The notes beneath the pieces are model-generated. The model was given only the letters and a program-made list of their open reading frames with translations. It was not told the origin of the DNA and made no database searches. A DNA stretch of 64,000 nt from JBBDXI01 sp040902425. GTDB taxonomy: Bacteria; Planctomycetota; Phycisphaerae; Phycisphaerales; UBA1924. Every line of letters begins with the position of its first letter. Positions within the stretch are counted from its first letter, which is position 1. A program made the translations under genes and the position numbers. The stretch covers positions 1-64,000 of the forward strand of contig JBBDXI010000061.1 in the NCBI GenBank assembly GCA_040902425.1. Direction: 5' to 3'. Shown in pieces: positions 1 through 6,653 of the stretch.

Positions 1-454
1 CGGCATCCAGGCCGGAGAGCTTGCCGCCCTCCCTGGGCTTGCGGGCCTTGGCGGGGCGGGTGCCCTTGGTCGGGCGCACCTGCCGCCGCTTGCCCTTGCC
101 CCCCGGCTTGGCCGGCGTGGCGGCCTTGGCGGGCTTGGGGGGGCGAGGGCTCGCGGCCTTGCGGCCCGGGGTCCCTTGCTCGGCCGTCTCGCCCGCGGGG
201 GCAACGTCGCCCGCTACGGGCAGCCGGGCGGCCTTGGCCGGCTCGGAGGGAGCCGGGGGCTTGCCGCCGCCTGCTACCGCCCGCAGCCGCTGGGCGCTCT
301 TGACGCGCACGCTCCGGCCGGTCTGGACGTTGACGCCCTTCCAGCCCTTGTGCAGCTCGCCGATCCAGACCTCCTCCGTGATCCGGACGGTGGCGATCCC
401 GCCGCTCACCTTCGCCGTGTACGTCTCGCCGATCTTGACCTGGTCCTTCTTCAT
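1..454 (-). CDS. Partial planctomycete small-domain protein, probably with a C-terminal HARE-HTH-type domain
   Basis: The gene reads leftward and runs off the window, so only the first 151 residues are visible. It starts at an ATG preceded by AAGGAG at 8-base spacing. Residues 1-60 form a compact beta-rich domain (MKKDQVKIGETYTAKVSGG, then a KGWKGVNVQTGRSVRVKSAQ stretch) that I recall as recurrent in Planctomycetota. It is followed by a low-complexity linker of about 80 residues rich in Lys, Ala, Pro and Arg. The visible end, GGKLSGLDA, matches the usual entry into a winged-helix HARE-HTH domain in this family, but that domain lies outside the window, so its presence is inferred. A DNA- or chromatin-associated role is suggested by the basic linker only. 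The precise function is unknown. Confidence 0.7.
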   Translation of the reverse strand, partial: MKKDQVKIGETYTAKVSGGIATVRITEEVWIGELHKGWKGVNVQTGRSVRVKSAQRLRAVAGGGKPPAPSEPAKAARLPVAGDVAPAGETAEQGTPGRKAASPRPPKPAKAATPAKPGGKGKRRQVRPTKGTRPAKARKPREGGKLSGLDA

Positions 455-547
455 CGCGCGGTCTCCTTCAGGGGTGCTCGCCGCCGCACACCGCGGCGGC
501 CAATCGCGGCCCGGGCGGTTCCCCGCGCGGCCGCGTGCTCGTGGCGC

Positions 548-739
548 TCAGCAGCCGGCCACCTGCTCGATCAGGTTGGTGACCTCGTGGACCATGCTGT
601 TGGTGGCGTCGATCCCGCCGCGCCGGTGGTCGCGCCCGTAGACCGCGAGGCAGAGCTCGCGGCTCGCGGCGTAGCAGGCGTGGCAGACCAGGGTGATCGT
701 GCGGCCGTTCTCAAGGACCGTGGTGCTGAGGGTCATCAT
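548..739 (-). CDS. Small hypothetical protein, 63 aa
   Basis: This short minus-strand gene starts at the first of two adjacent ATG codons, with AAGGAG seven bases upstream. An upstream in-frame extension to 814 exists but has no ribosome binding site and reads as arginine-rich antisense noise. The protein has three cysteines in a CHACYAASRELC stretch, followed by a charged VYGRDHRRGG segment and a predicted helical C-terminus ending VAGC. It lies 93 bases upstream of the partial gene on the same strand and may be co-transcribed with it. I do not recognise a family. The good ribosome binding site is the main support for it being real. Confidence 0.55.
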   Translation of the reverse strand: MMTLSTTVLENGRTITLVCHACYAASRELCLAVYGRDHRRGGIDATNSMVHEVTNLIEQVAGC

Positions 740-930
740 CGTCGTGCTCCTTCGCCCGCGCCGGCTCCCCGGCCGAGGCGTGCACATGAACGCTCCCATG
801 CGGCCCGTCAGCAAGTCGAAAACGCCTTGATTCCAGAGGGAATCTGCGATTCCTCGCGGCCCGTCGCGCCGTGTACGGCATCAACCCGGATCACGGCTGG
901 AAGGCGGCTGAAGGCCAGGGGAGAGCCCCG

Positions 931-1365
931 ATGAGCGACCACGCGCGGCCCCGCTACAAGCCCGGCGGCGTCACCGGCAAGGGCTGGAAGCCCGGCCAGA
1001 GCGGGAACCCCGGCGGCCGGCCCAGGGGCGAGTCGATCACCGCCACCCTGCGGCGGCTGGTGGCGGAGACCGAGCACAACGGCAGGCCCATCCAGGACCT
1101 GCTCGCGGAGGTGCTGCTCAAGGAGGCGCTCAAGGGCAAGTACCCCTTCGCGCGGGAGATCCTGGAGCGGCTCGACGGGCGGGTCAGCGAGCGCCACGAG
1201 GTGCGCGTCGAGGGTGGTGACTGGCGGGCCAAGATGGGCACGCTCACCGACGATGACCTCATCGAGATGGCCGAGTTCTGCGGCCGCACCGGGGAGCTGT
1301 CGCCGCGGCTAAGCGAACTCAGGGAGAAGCGCCTCGCTGAGGGGGGAGGGGCCGCACATGGCTGA
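931..1365 (+). CDS. DUF5681 domain protein, copy 1
   Basis: This 144-residue protein carries the DUF5681 signature near its N-terminus (KPGQSGNPGGRPRG, about residues 24-37). A helical region with EHNGRPIQDLLAEVLLKEAL and a REILERLDGRVSER segment follows. The ATG at 931 is preferred over an upstream start at 871 because it follows AGGGGAG and the signature then sits at its usual distance from the N-terminus. The family is common in phages, prophages and mobile regions, but its molecular function is not established. It is the first of three tandem paralogues that overlap head to tail, and it has a longer C-terminus than the other two (about 40 extra residues with TDDDLIEMAEFCG). Confidence 0.8.
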   Translation: MSDHARPRYKPGGVTGKGWKPGQSGNPGGRPRGESITATLRRLVAETEHNGRPIQDLLAEVLLKEALKGKYPFAREILERLDGRVSERHEVRVEGGDWRAKMGTLTDDDLIEMAEFCGRTGELSPRLSELREKRLAEGGGAAHG

Positions 1366-1759
1366 CGACCCTCTACGGGCTCTAGGGGAACCCATGGAAC
1401 CGCGACAGGACGAGCAGCCCGGGCGCGGCCCGGCCGACCACCTGGCCGACCACCGCTGGGCCAAGGGCGTCTCGGGCAACCCGGGGGGCCGGCCCAGGGG
1501 CCGGAGCGTCAGCGGCGTGCTCCGCGACCTGCTGGAGCGGGAGCACAACGGAAGGGAGCTGGGCGAGCTCCTGGCCGAGCTGATGCTCAAGCAGGCGCTG
1601 AAGGGGAACCTGGGCTTCGTCCGCGAGATCCTCGACCGCGCGGAGGGGCGGGTCAGCGACCGCGAGCACGGCGGCCCGGAGGGCGGGGCGGTCATCTACA
1701 ACATCGTCGAGTACCCCGCCCGCCACCCGGTGGCGGCGGAGGGGGGGGCGGACCGATGA
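1358..1759 (+). CDS. DUF5681 domain protein, copy 2
   Basis: This 133-residue paralogue of the preceding gene overlaps it by 8 bases, so translational coupling is likely. The GNPGGRPRGRS signature lies near residue 41, followed by EHNGRELGELLAELMLKQAL and a REILDRAEGRVSDRE helix that aligns with copies 1 and 3. An internal ATG 13 codons downstream (MEPRQDEQ) is an alternative start. The C-terminal residues VIYNIVEYPARHP resemble the VINVVRR end of copy 3. The function of DUF5681 is unknown. The context, next to copies 1 and 3 and inside a region full of broken genes, fits a mobile-element origin. Confidence 0.8.
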   Translation: MADDPLRALGEPMEPRQDEQPGRGPADHLADHRWAKGVSGNPGGRPRGRSVSGVLRDLLEREHNGRELGELLAELMLKQALKGNLGFVREILDRAEGRVSDREHGGPEGGAVIYNIVEYPARHPVAAEGGADR

Positions 1760-2169
1760 GCGACGAGACCCCCGCGGGCGCGAATCCTGCCGACCGCCTG
1801 GCGGCCCACCGCTGGCCGCGGGGCACCTCCGGCAACCCGGGCGGCAGGCCAAGGGGGGGCGGGCTCACCGCGCTGATCCGCCGGCGTCTCGACGAGACGC
1901 ACAACGGCAAGACGATCGCCGAGATCCTGGTGGACGCGCTGATCAAGGGCGCGGCCCAGGGCAAGCACCAGCACCTGAAGGAGCTGCTCGACCGCGTCGA
2001 GGGCAAGGTGGCCGACCGGGTGCAGGTCGGCGAGCCCGGCGAGGGCCTGGTGATCAACGTCGTTCGCAGGTCGGACGCCGCGGCCCGGGCCGGCGCGGAG
2101 CGGACCGAGCGGGTGGAGCTGCCGCCCGGGTCCAAGGTGGTGGTGGGCGAGTGCTGGGAAACCGCCTAG
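1756..2169 (+). CDS. DUF5681 domain protein, copy 3
   Basis: This 137-residue third tandem copy starts in a GATGAG overlap with the stop of copy 2. The signature SGNPGGRPRGG is near residue 30, followed by DETHNGKTIAEILVDALIKGA and LLDRVEGKVADRVQ. All three copies share the order signature, HNG motif, then a helical E/D-R-x-EG-x-V segment, but the proteins have diverged clearly, so the triplication is not recent. The end of the gene faces a minus-strand candidate that overlaps its last 116 bases; the DUF5681 reading is the better supported of the two. Confidence 0.8.
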   Translation: MSDETPAGANPADRLAAHRWPRGTSGNPGGRPRGGGLTALIRRRLDETHNGKTIAEILVDALIKGAAQGKHQHLKELLDRVEGKVADRVQVGEPGEGLVINVVRRSDAAARAGAERTERVELPPGSKVVVGECWETA

Positions 2170-2434
2170 CGCTGTCACGCCCTGGCAGCGGGGGGCAGGC
2201 CGGCGCGGGCCCGCCGGACCGGGGCCGGCCGGCTGATCCGCGCAGGCGGACCGTCGCGTACGCGGCCCAGCGGGCCCCGCCCTCCCCGACGCTCATCGCC
2301 AGCACCGGGGCCGCGGGGTCGCGGCCCTCAAGAAGCTCGCGGAGCCTGCCCACGGTCAGCCCCCTGGCCATCGTCTCGTCGTCAAGCGTCCACCCGCCGG
2401 CCCGGCCCGGCCCGTTGCTGCTGTTCTCGACCAC
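2054..2434 (-). pseudogene. Probable damaged small gene of an unnamed local family (copy A)
   Basis: The minus-strand reading contains a coherent block, LTVGRLRELLEGRDPAAPV followed by LAMSVGEGGARWAAYATVRL, which recurs nearly unchanged in a second place (5581-5790). A GTG at 2434 after GGGAG, or an ATG at 2371, could start it. After the shared block the reading becomes Arg/Pro-rich and overlaps the 3' end of the third DUF5681 gene, which suggests a frameshift or truncation and a lost native C-terminus. The N-terminal phrase resembles small proteins that begin with T-V-G-x-L-R-x-x-L. No function can be given. Confidence 0.4.
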
Positions 2435-2494
2435 GGCGTCGTCTCCCGTTGCCGGCGGGGGCGCTCCCCGGCGGACGATGGATGACGCCCGTCC

Positions 2495-2587
2495 ATGAAC
2501 GAGCAAGGCAAGCGCGGCTGGCGGCTCGTGATCAACGTGACCCGGCGATCGCAGATGGGCGAAGGGGGCGGGGCGGCCGGGCCCTGA
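2495..2587 (+). other. Very short reading frame (30 codons), possible relic
   Basis: The ATG frame encodes about 30 residues with the phrase RLVINVTRRSQ. This resembles the C-terminal LVINVVRRSD of DUF5681 copy 3, so it could be a decayed tail of a fourth copy. There is no clear ribosome binding site. The rest of 2435-2651 shows nothing else that I can interpret. Confidence 0.2.
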
Positions 2588-2651
2588 CCATCACCAACGA
2601 GAAGAGCGATTCCCGTTGACCGTGCGGCGCTGTCAACGCCCCGCGCCTCTG

Positions 2652-2720
2652 GCCGATGACCTGTGGGTGTCGGTCGGCTCGACCAACTTCGACAACCGCT
2701 CGTTCCGGCTGAACGACGAA
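2652..2720 (+). pseudogene. Relic of a phospholipase D/cardiolipin-synthase-type gene
   Basis: Only 23 codons remain, but they read DDLWVSVGSTNFDNRSFRL followed by NDE. This is the strongly conserved stretch just after the second HKD motif of the phospholipase D superfamily (bacterial cardiolipin synthases). The sequence on either side is unrelated in that frame. It is therefore a gene fragment left by deletion or recombination, not a functional gene. A minus-strand reading frame covers the same bases but is an antisense shadow. Confidence 0.75.
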
Positions 2721-2769
2721 TCGAGAGGCAAGGGAGGCGTTCCTCCGCGGCGCACGTCCAGCCGCCACA

Positions 2770-4047
2770 TCACCGCGCAAACCTCATCCTGATCCGCGAT
2801 TGGACTACCGGGTAGTCCACGCGGCAGCGGAACACGCGAAACTCCTCCGGCTTCCATCCCACGCGCTCCATCGCGTACAGCATCATTTCCGCGTACCTCG
2901 GGATCAGCGGCGTGCGCCCCGAATCGACGCCGCGCCCCAGGTAGTGCGTCTTCTCGATGATGGGCAGCAGATCCGCATCCCGGTACTCCAATGCCGATCC
3001 CTGGCTGGGATAAGCGTAGACCCTGACCTCTGGAAGCCCCTCGTCCCATACGCTCTCGTGCATGAGCATGTCGCCGATGTAGACCTCCCACGGCGCTACA
3101 ACGCGCGCACTCATCGCGATCTCGGAGCCGGCTACGCTGCCGGGCATCACGCCGCTGGCGCGCATCACATGCCCGAGGGCGAAGCTCACATCCGACGAAA
3201 CGCCCACCCCGTTCGAGACCAGTTCGTAGCTGATAGATTGCTCCCCACATGGCTGGAGGCGGAACTGCGGCGGCGGCTGAGAGCAGAAGTCTCTGAGTAG
3301 GCCGACCGAGTCCGGGGACGCCTCGCGCGTATCGAGCGCTTCGAAGGCGATGGGGCCGGGGGGATCGCCCCTGCGAGGCGCGTGCGTGAGACTGCCCATG
3401 GTGTGCAGCGTGACGCCGCGGCGCGTCCGGTGCAAGCCGATCGTGGCGCGCACGGACACCTTATCGATGAGGTTCGGCTGCGCGCTCGGATGCACGACGA
3501 GGGCGTGCAGACCGACACGCGCTTGGCGCCCCCACAGAAGCGACGCCGCGCGGAACATGGCGCGCTTCTGCTTCGCGTCCGCGGCCGCGTGGTTATCCAA
3601 CCCCTGATCGCGGAGACCGATCCCGGCGACCATCGCGGCGAATGCATCGCGGTTGGCCGCGTGCCGTTCCACCGACGCCTCGAAACGCTCGTAGGCCGCG
3701 CGGGCGCGGTCGATCGCCCCGTCCGCGACGCCCTGCACGGCCACGGCGGTGAAGAAACGCTCCATGGCGCGCCGACCGGGCAGAAGGGACGCAAGCGTTC
3801 GCGTGTCATGGGCGGTAGCCGCGTTGAAAATGTGCCAACTCAGGTTCTTGTCAATGCTGAGCCGGCGGCCCAGGTCCGTCGCGCGAAGGATGGGCGGCGT
3901 GAGGCCCTCCAGAACGCCCGCGAGCGCCGGCCGCAGCTCCTGAAGCACCACCGCGACCTCGGCTTCAAAAGGTGGCGGTATTGTTGGATGTTGTTTGGCG
4001 TCTGTCTGACTAGGAGTGGGGGCGGCCATTCCTTGAATATACGCCAT
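2770..4047 (-). CDS. Conserved protein of unknown function, divergent partner of a repeat/dockerin protein (copy 1)
   Basis: This 425-residue protein starts at MAYIQGMAAP. A more upstream in-frame start at 4242 would run across the divergent promoter and the neighbour's start, so it was rejected. Residues 30-140 are helical with an HTH-like segment (ATDLGRRLSIDKNLSWHIF) and an AAYERFEASVERHA helix. The middle and C-terminal parts look mixed alpha/beta, ending with PRYAEMMLYAMERVGWKPEEF and YPVVQSRIRMRF. It is a paralogue of the gene at 6612-7940, sharing the I-D-x-x-L-x-W-x-x-F phrase, a PRYxEM motif and an EFRxFR motif. No membrane segments or signal peptide are visible, so it should be cytoplasmic. 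The function is unknown; a regulatory role for the divergent gene is an inference from the HTH-like segment and the arrangement. Confidence 0.8.
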   Translation of the reverse strand: MAYIQGMAAPTPSQTDAKQHPTIPPPFEAEVAVVLQELRPALAGVLEGLTPPILRATDLGRRLSIDKNLSWHIFNAATAHDTRTLASLLPGRRAMERFFTAVAVQGVADGAIDRARAAYERFEASVERHAANRDAFAAMVAGIGLRDQGLDNHAAADAKQKRAMFRAASLLWGRQARVGLHALVVHPSAQPNLIDKVSVRATIGLHRTRRGVTLHTMGSLTHAPRRGDPPGPIAFEALDTREASPDSVGLLRDFCSQPPPQFRLQPCGEQSISYELVSNGVGVSSDVSFALGHVMRASGVMPGSVAGSEIAMSARVVAPWEVYIGDMLMHESVWDEGLPEVRVYAYPSQGSALEYRDADLLPIIEKTHYLGRGVDSGRTPLIPRYAEMMLYAMERVGWKPEEFRVFRCRVDYPVVQSRIRMRFAR

Positions 4048-4094
4048 GGCGGCCTCGATTTCGATATTTTCATTTGGAAATTTCGATCTAACTC

Positions 4095-4122
4095 TTGACG
4101 GGAAAAAACGGAACTGTAGGAT
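4095..4122 (+). promoter_or_regulatory. Putative sigma-70-type promoter for the repeat/dockerin gene
   Basis: TTGACG (4095-4100), a 16-base spacer and TAGGAT (4117-4122) lie in an A/T-rich stretch unusual for this genome. They sit about 90 bases upstream of the secreted repeat protein. A matching TTGACG-N16-TACATT arrangement precedes the paralogous module at 8030-8057, which strengthens the call. Confidence 0.5.
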
Positions 4123-4212
4123 TGGCCGCGAATGCCGAGGTGAACTGACTCCCTTGTGCGTCCTCGGGCCAGGATGGCCGCTCCGTCGGAACCCCAGCCC
4201 GGAGGGACTGTC

Positions 4213-5511
4213 ATGAATCGCGAGATCAGCGTCCGTATCCATGCCCTGGCCTTGTGCGCCGCCGCCGGCGTGGCGACCAGCGCCTCGGCCCAGCCCTGCA
4301 CGCCCGAATGGTCAACCACCGGCGTGGACGGCGGGGTCCACGCCCAGACCGTCTTCGGTCCCGCGCTCTACGCCGGGGGCGCGTTCGAGACAGCCGGGGG
4401 CGTCAACGTCGGCGGCATCGCCCGCTGGGACGGCACGGCCTGGTCCGCCCTCGGGGCCGGCGTGGACAGCGCGGTCCGCGCTCTGGCCGTCTTCGACGAT
4501 GGCACCGGCCCCGCGCTCTACGCGGGGGGCCAGTTCTCCACCATCGGCGGCGGCGCCGCCAGCCGCATCGCCCGCTGGGACGGCACGGCCTGGACCACGC
4601 TCGGGACCGGCGTGGACAGCTCGGTCCTCGCCCTGGCCGTCTTCGACGACGGCACCGGCCCCGCGCTCTACGCCGGGGGCTCGTTCCAGACCGCCGGCGG
4701 CATCGCCGCCAACCGCATCGCCCGCTGGAACGGCCAGACCTGGTCTGCGCTCGGCAATGGCGTCGCCAACTCCGTCCGCGCTCTGGCCGTCTTCGACGAC
4801 GGCACCGGCCCCGCGCTCTACGCGGGAGGCGTGTTCTTCTTCGCAGGCGGCGTTGCCGCCAGCCGCATCGCAAGGTGGGACGGCACGGCTTGGTCCGCCC
4901 TCGGGACCGGCATTAGCAACGCGGTGCAGGCCTTGGCTGTCTTCGACGACGGCACTGGCCCAGCGCTCTACGCCGGGGGCTCGTTCCAGACCGCCGGCGG
5001 CATCGCCGCCAGCTGCATCGCCCGCTGGGACGGCACGGCCTGGACCACGCTCGGGACCGGCGTTGACAACACGGTCCTCGCCCTGGCCGCCTTTGACGAC
5101 GGCGCCGGCCCCGCGCTCTACGTCGGGGGCGCATTCTCAACCGCCGGCGGCGTCGCAGCCGGCGGCATCGCCCGCTGGAACGGCCAGGCCTGGTCCGCGG
5201 TCGGGACCGGTTTCAATAACAGCGTCTACACCCTGGCCGTCTTCGACGATGCGCTCCACGCCGGCGGCGCGTCCTCCGCCACCAGCGGCCTCATGGCCCG
5301 CTGGGGCTGCCCGCCCGCCCCGCCCTGTTACGCCAACTGCGACCAGAGCACGCAGGCCCCGGTGCTGAACGTCCAGGACTTCGGCTGCTTCCTCGTGCGC
5401 TACGCCGCGGGCGAGCCCTACGCCAACTGCGACAACTCCACCACGGCCCCCGTGCTGAACGTGCAGGACTTCAGCTGCTTCCTGACGAGGTACGCGGCGG
5501 GGTGCCCGTAA
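4213..5511 (+). CDS. Secreted 50-residue-repeat (propeller-like) protein with C-terminal dockerin-like pair, copy 1
   Basis: The 432-residue protein starts at MNREISVRIH with GGAGG eight bases upstream. An N-terminal signal peptide ends near SASAQP. The body is six to seven repeats of exactly 50 residues, each containing VFDDGxGPALYAGG, then F-x-x-A-G-G-x-x-A-x-x-IARWDG and a W-S/T-x-LGTG phrase; this pattern suggests a beta-propeller. The last 60 residues hold two dockerin-like units, each NCDxSTxAPVLNVQDF with CFLxRYAAG, a tail type seen on secreted proteins of Phycisphaerae. It should be extracellular or cell-surface. Binding partners are unknown. It is one of three close paralogues in the window (with 8110-9435 and 9480-10772). 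Confidence 0.88.
   Translation: MNREISVRIHALALCAAAGVATSASAQPCTPEWSTTGVDGGVHAQTVFGPALYAGGAFETAGGVNVGGIARWDGTAWSALGAGVDSAVRALAVFDDGTGPALYAGGQFSTIGGGAASRIARWDGTAWTTLGTGVDSSVLALAVFDDGTGPALYAGGSFQTAGGIAANRIARWNGQTWSALGNGVANSVRALAVFDDGTGPALYAGGVFFFAGGVAASRIARWDGTAWSALGTGISNAVQALAVFDDGTGPALYAGGSFQTAGGIAASCIARWDGTAWTTLGTGVDNTVLALAAFDDGAGPALYVGGAFSTAGGVAAGGIARWNGQAWSAVGTGFNNSVYTLAVFDDALHAGGASSATSGLMARWGCPPAPPCYANCDQSTQAPVLNVQDFGCFLVRYAAGEPYANCDNSTTAPVLNVQDFSCFLTRYAAGCP
4362..5310 (+). repeat. 150-bp coding tandem repeats
   Basis: The phrase GCGCTCTACGCCGGGGGC or a close variant (ALYAGG) recurs at about 4363, 4513, 4663, 4813, 4963 and 5113, exactly 150 bases apart, and again near 5256. Several adjacent units are nearly identical at DNA level, including silent positions. 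This points to recent unit duplication or gene conversion within the repeat protein. Confidence 0.85.
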
Positions 5512-5580
5512 GCGGCCGCGGGCACCACCTCCAGAGGGTTGCGGCTCGCGGCACTCGGGTGGCTCAGGGCGGCGCGCTGC

Positions 5581-5790
5581 TCAATCCGCGGGCGGGTCGC
5601 CAGGTGCCGTGCTGGGGTCGTGCCTCGCCTCGGTGGCGAGGAACTCGGCCCGCGCGGGCCGGTGGTCGCCCATGATCACCAGCACCTCCCTGGAGCCCCC
5701 GCCCGCGCAGGGGGCGAGGCGGACGGCGGCGTACATCGCCCAGCGAGCCTCCCCCTCCCCGATGCTCATGGCGAGCACGGGCGCGGCGAG
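5581..5790 (-). pseudogene. 5'-truncated copy B of the unnamed small family seen at 2054-2434
   Basis: The minus strand reads APVLAMSIGEGEARWAMYAA, then VRLAPCAGGG, REVLVIMGDHRPARAEFLA and a stop. The first part matches copy A at 2054-2434 almost residue for residue. Copy B keeps a sensible C-terminus that copy A has lost, while its own N-terminus is replaced by a GC-rich stretch with two tandem copies of GCGAGCCGCCGCCG (about 5786-5813). Each copy thus keeps a different end of the ancestral gene. No start codon with a ribosome binding site is evident. Confidence 0.5.
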
Positions 5791-6131
5791 CCGCCGCCGG
5801 CGAGCCGCCGCCGGCGCCGGCCGCGGGGGGCGGTCCGACCGCGTGCCCGGAGTGCGGCGCCGCCCCTTCACATAACGGCTCCTAGCGGACCTCCGCACCC
5901 GCTGCGCTGGCACCACGGGGCAGCGCCGGGCAGGCTCGCGCAAGGGCGCCCCGGCCGGGCCGGCCGGCTGATCCGCGGCTGTTCCTGAGCCGCCCAGCAT
6001 CGCCAACGAGAAGTACGGTTCTCGAATTGGATGCGGTACGCTGGCACGCCAGCCGCGATGGCGATCAGCCTGATCGAACCTGGACCTGGGGCGAGCGGTT
6101 GGTGAGTGTGATCCGGATGTAGACTAGCCGA
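5791..6131. other. Gap without a recognisable gene
   Basis: The stretch contains the GC-rich tandem 14-mers at its left edge and, at 5957-5977, an exact 21-base match to 2222-2242 (core GGCCGGCCGGCTGATCCGCG). It also has CCAACGAGAAG near 6001, like 2594. These shared pieces suggest that the stretch and 2170-2610 derive from one repeated accessory segment. No gene, tRNA or terminator was seen. Confidence 0.4.
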
Positions 6132-6653
6132 ATGCCAATCCCCCTTCCCGGGTTCGCAGACCGTGTTCGCCACGAGTTCAACAACGCGCCGGTCGCGATC
6201 ACCCTCGCTGGGATTACCACGGCAATCGCGGTGCTCGGCGCGATCGTCGGACTTCTCTCGTGGGGAGCCGCACAACTGGGATCGCCCGCGTACCTGGGGG
6301 GGCTCTTGTCCGTCGCGTGGATATGGGTGTCAACGGTCGTGGCGACTCGTCGGATGAGACTCGCGTTTCGCCGAAACGAACTGCCCACTTTCGGGACTGT
6401 TCTCTTTGTCGTCTACGGTATCGCGGGATGCATGTTCCTCACGCTAGGCGGCGCGTTCCTGGCCGAAGCAATGGATCGTCAGCACAACATTCTCCTTGCG
6501 CTAGCCGTCGCAATGGGCAAGAACTCACCGGCATACCCACTGGGTCGGGTTGTGCTTGGCGCGCTGGTCACGACCGTCAGCATGGCGATAGCTCTCCGCG
6601 CGACTATTCCGTTAGCGATCCTGCTCTGGTACGGATCGATGGACGCTGGTAGG
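6132..6653 (+). pseudogene. Membrane protein truncated at its 3' end
   Basis: About 174 codons read as a convincing membrane protein with four hydrophobic helices (ITLAGITTAIAVLGAIVGLL, YLGGLLSVAWIWVSTVVA, GTVLFVVYGIAGCMFL and VVLGALVTTVSMAIALRATI). GC content is visibly lower than in the neighbours. After LLWYGSMD the frame continues to 7271, but that part is antisense to the gene at 6612-7940 and is not believed. The native C-terminus therefore appears lost at a recombination junction near 6650, where the convergent gene also loses its normal end. No family is recognised; a small inner-membrane protein is the most that can be said. Confidence 0.5.

Noticed and set aside
4048..4242. Upstream extension of the unknown-function gene to 4242
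   Set aside because: It would cross the divergent promoter and the neighbour's start, and the extra residues have no counterpart in the paralogue.
4362..5310. Regular 150-bp repeats considered as an array of the CRISPR kind
   Set aside because: The repeats are coding, have no unique spacers, and no cas genes are present.
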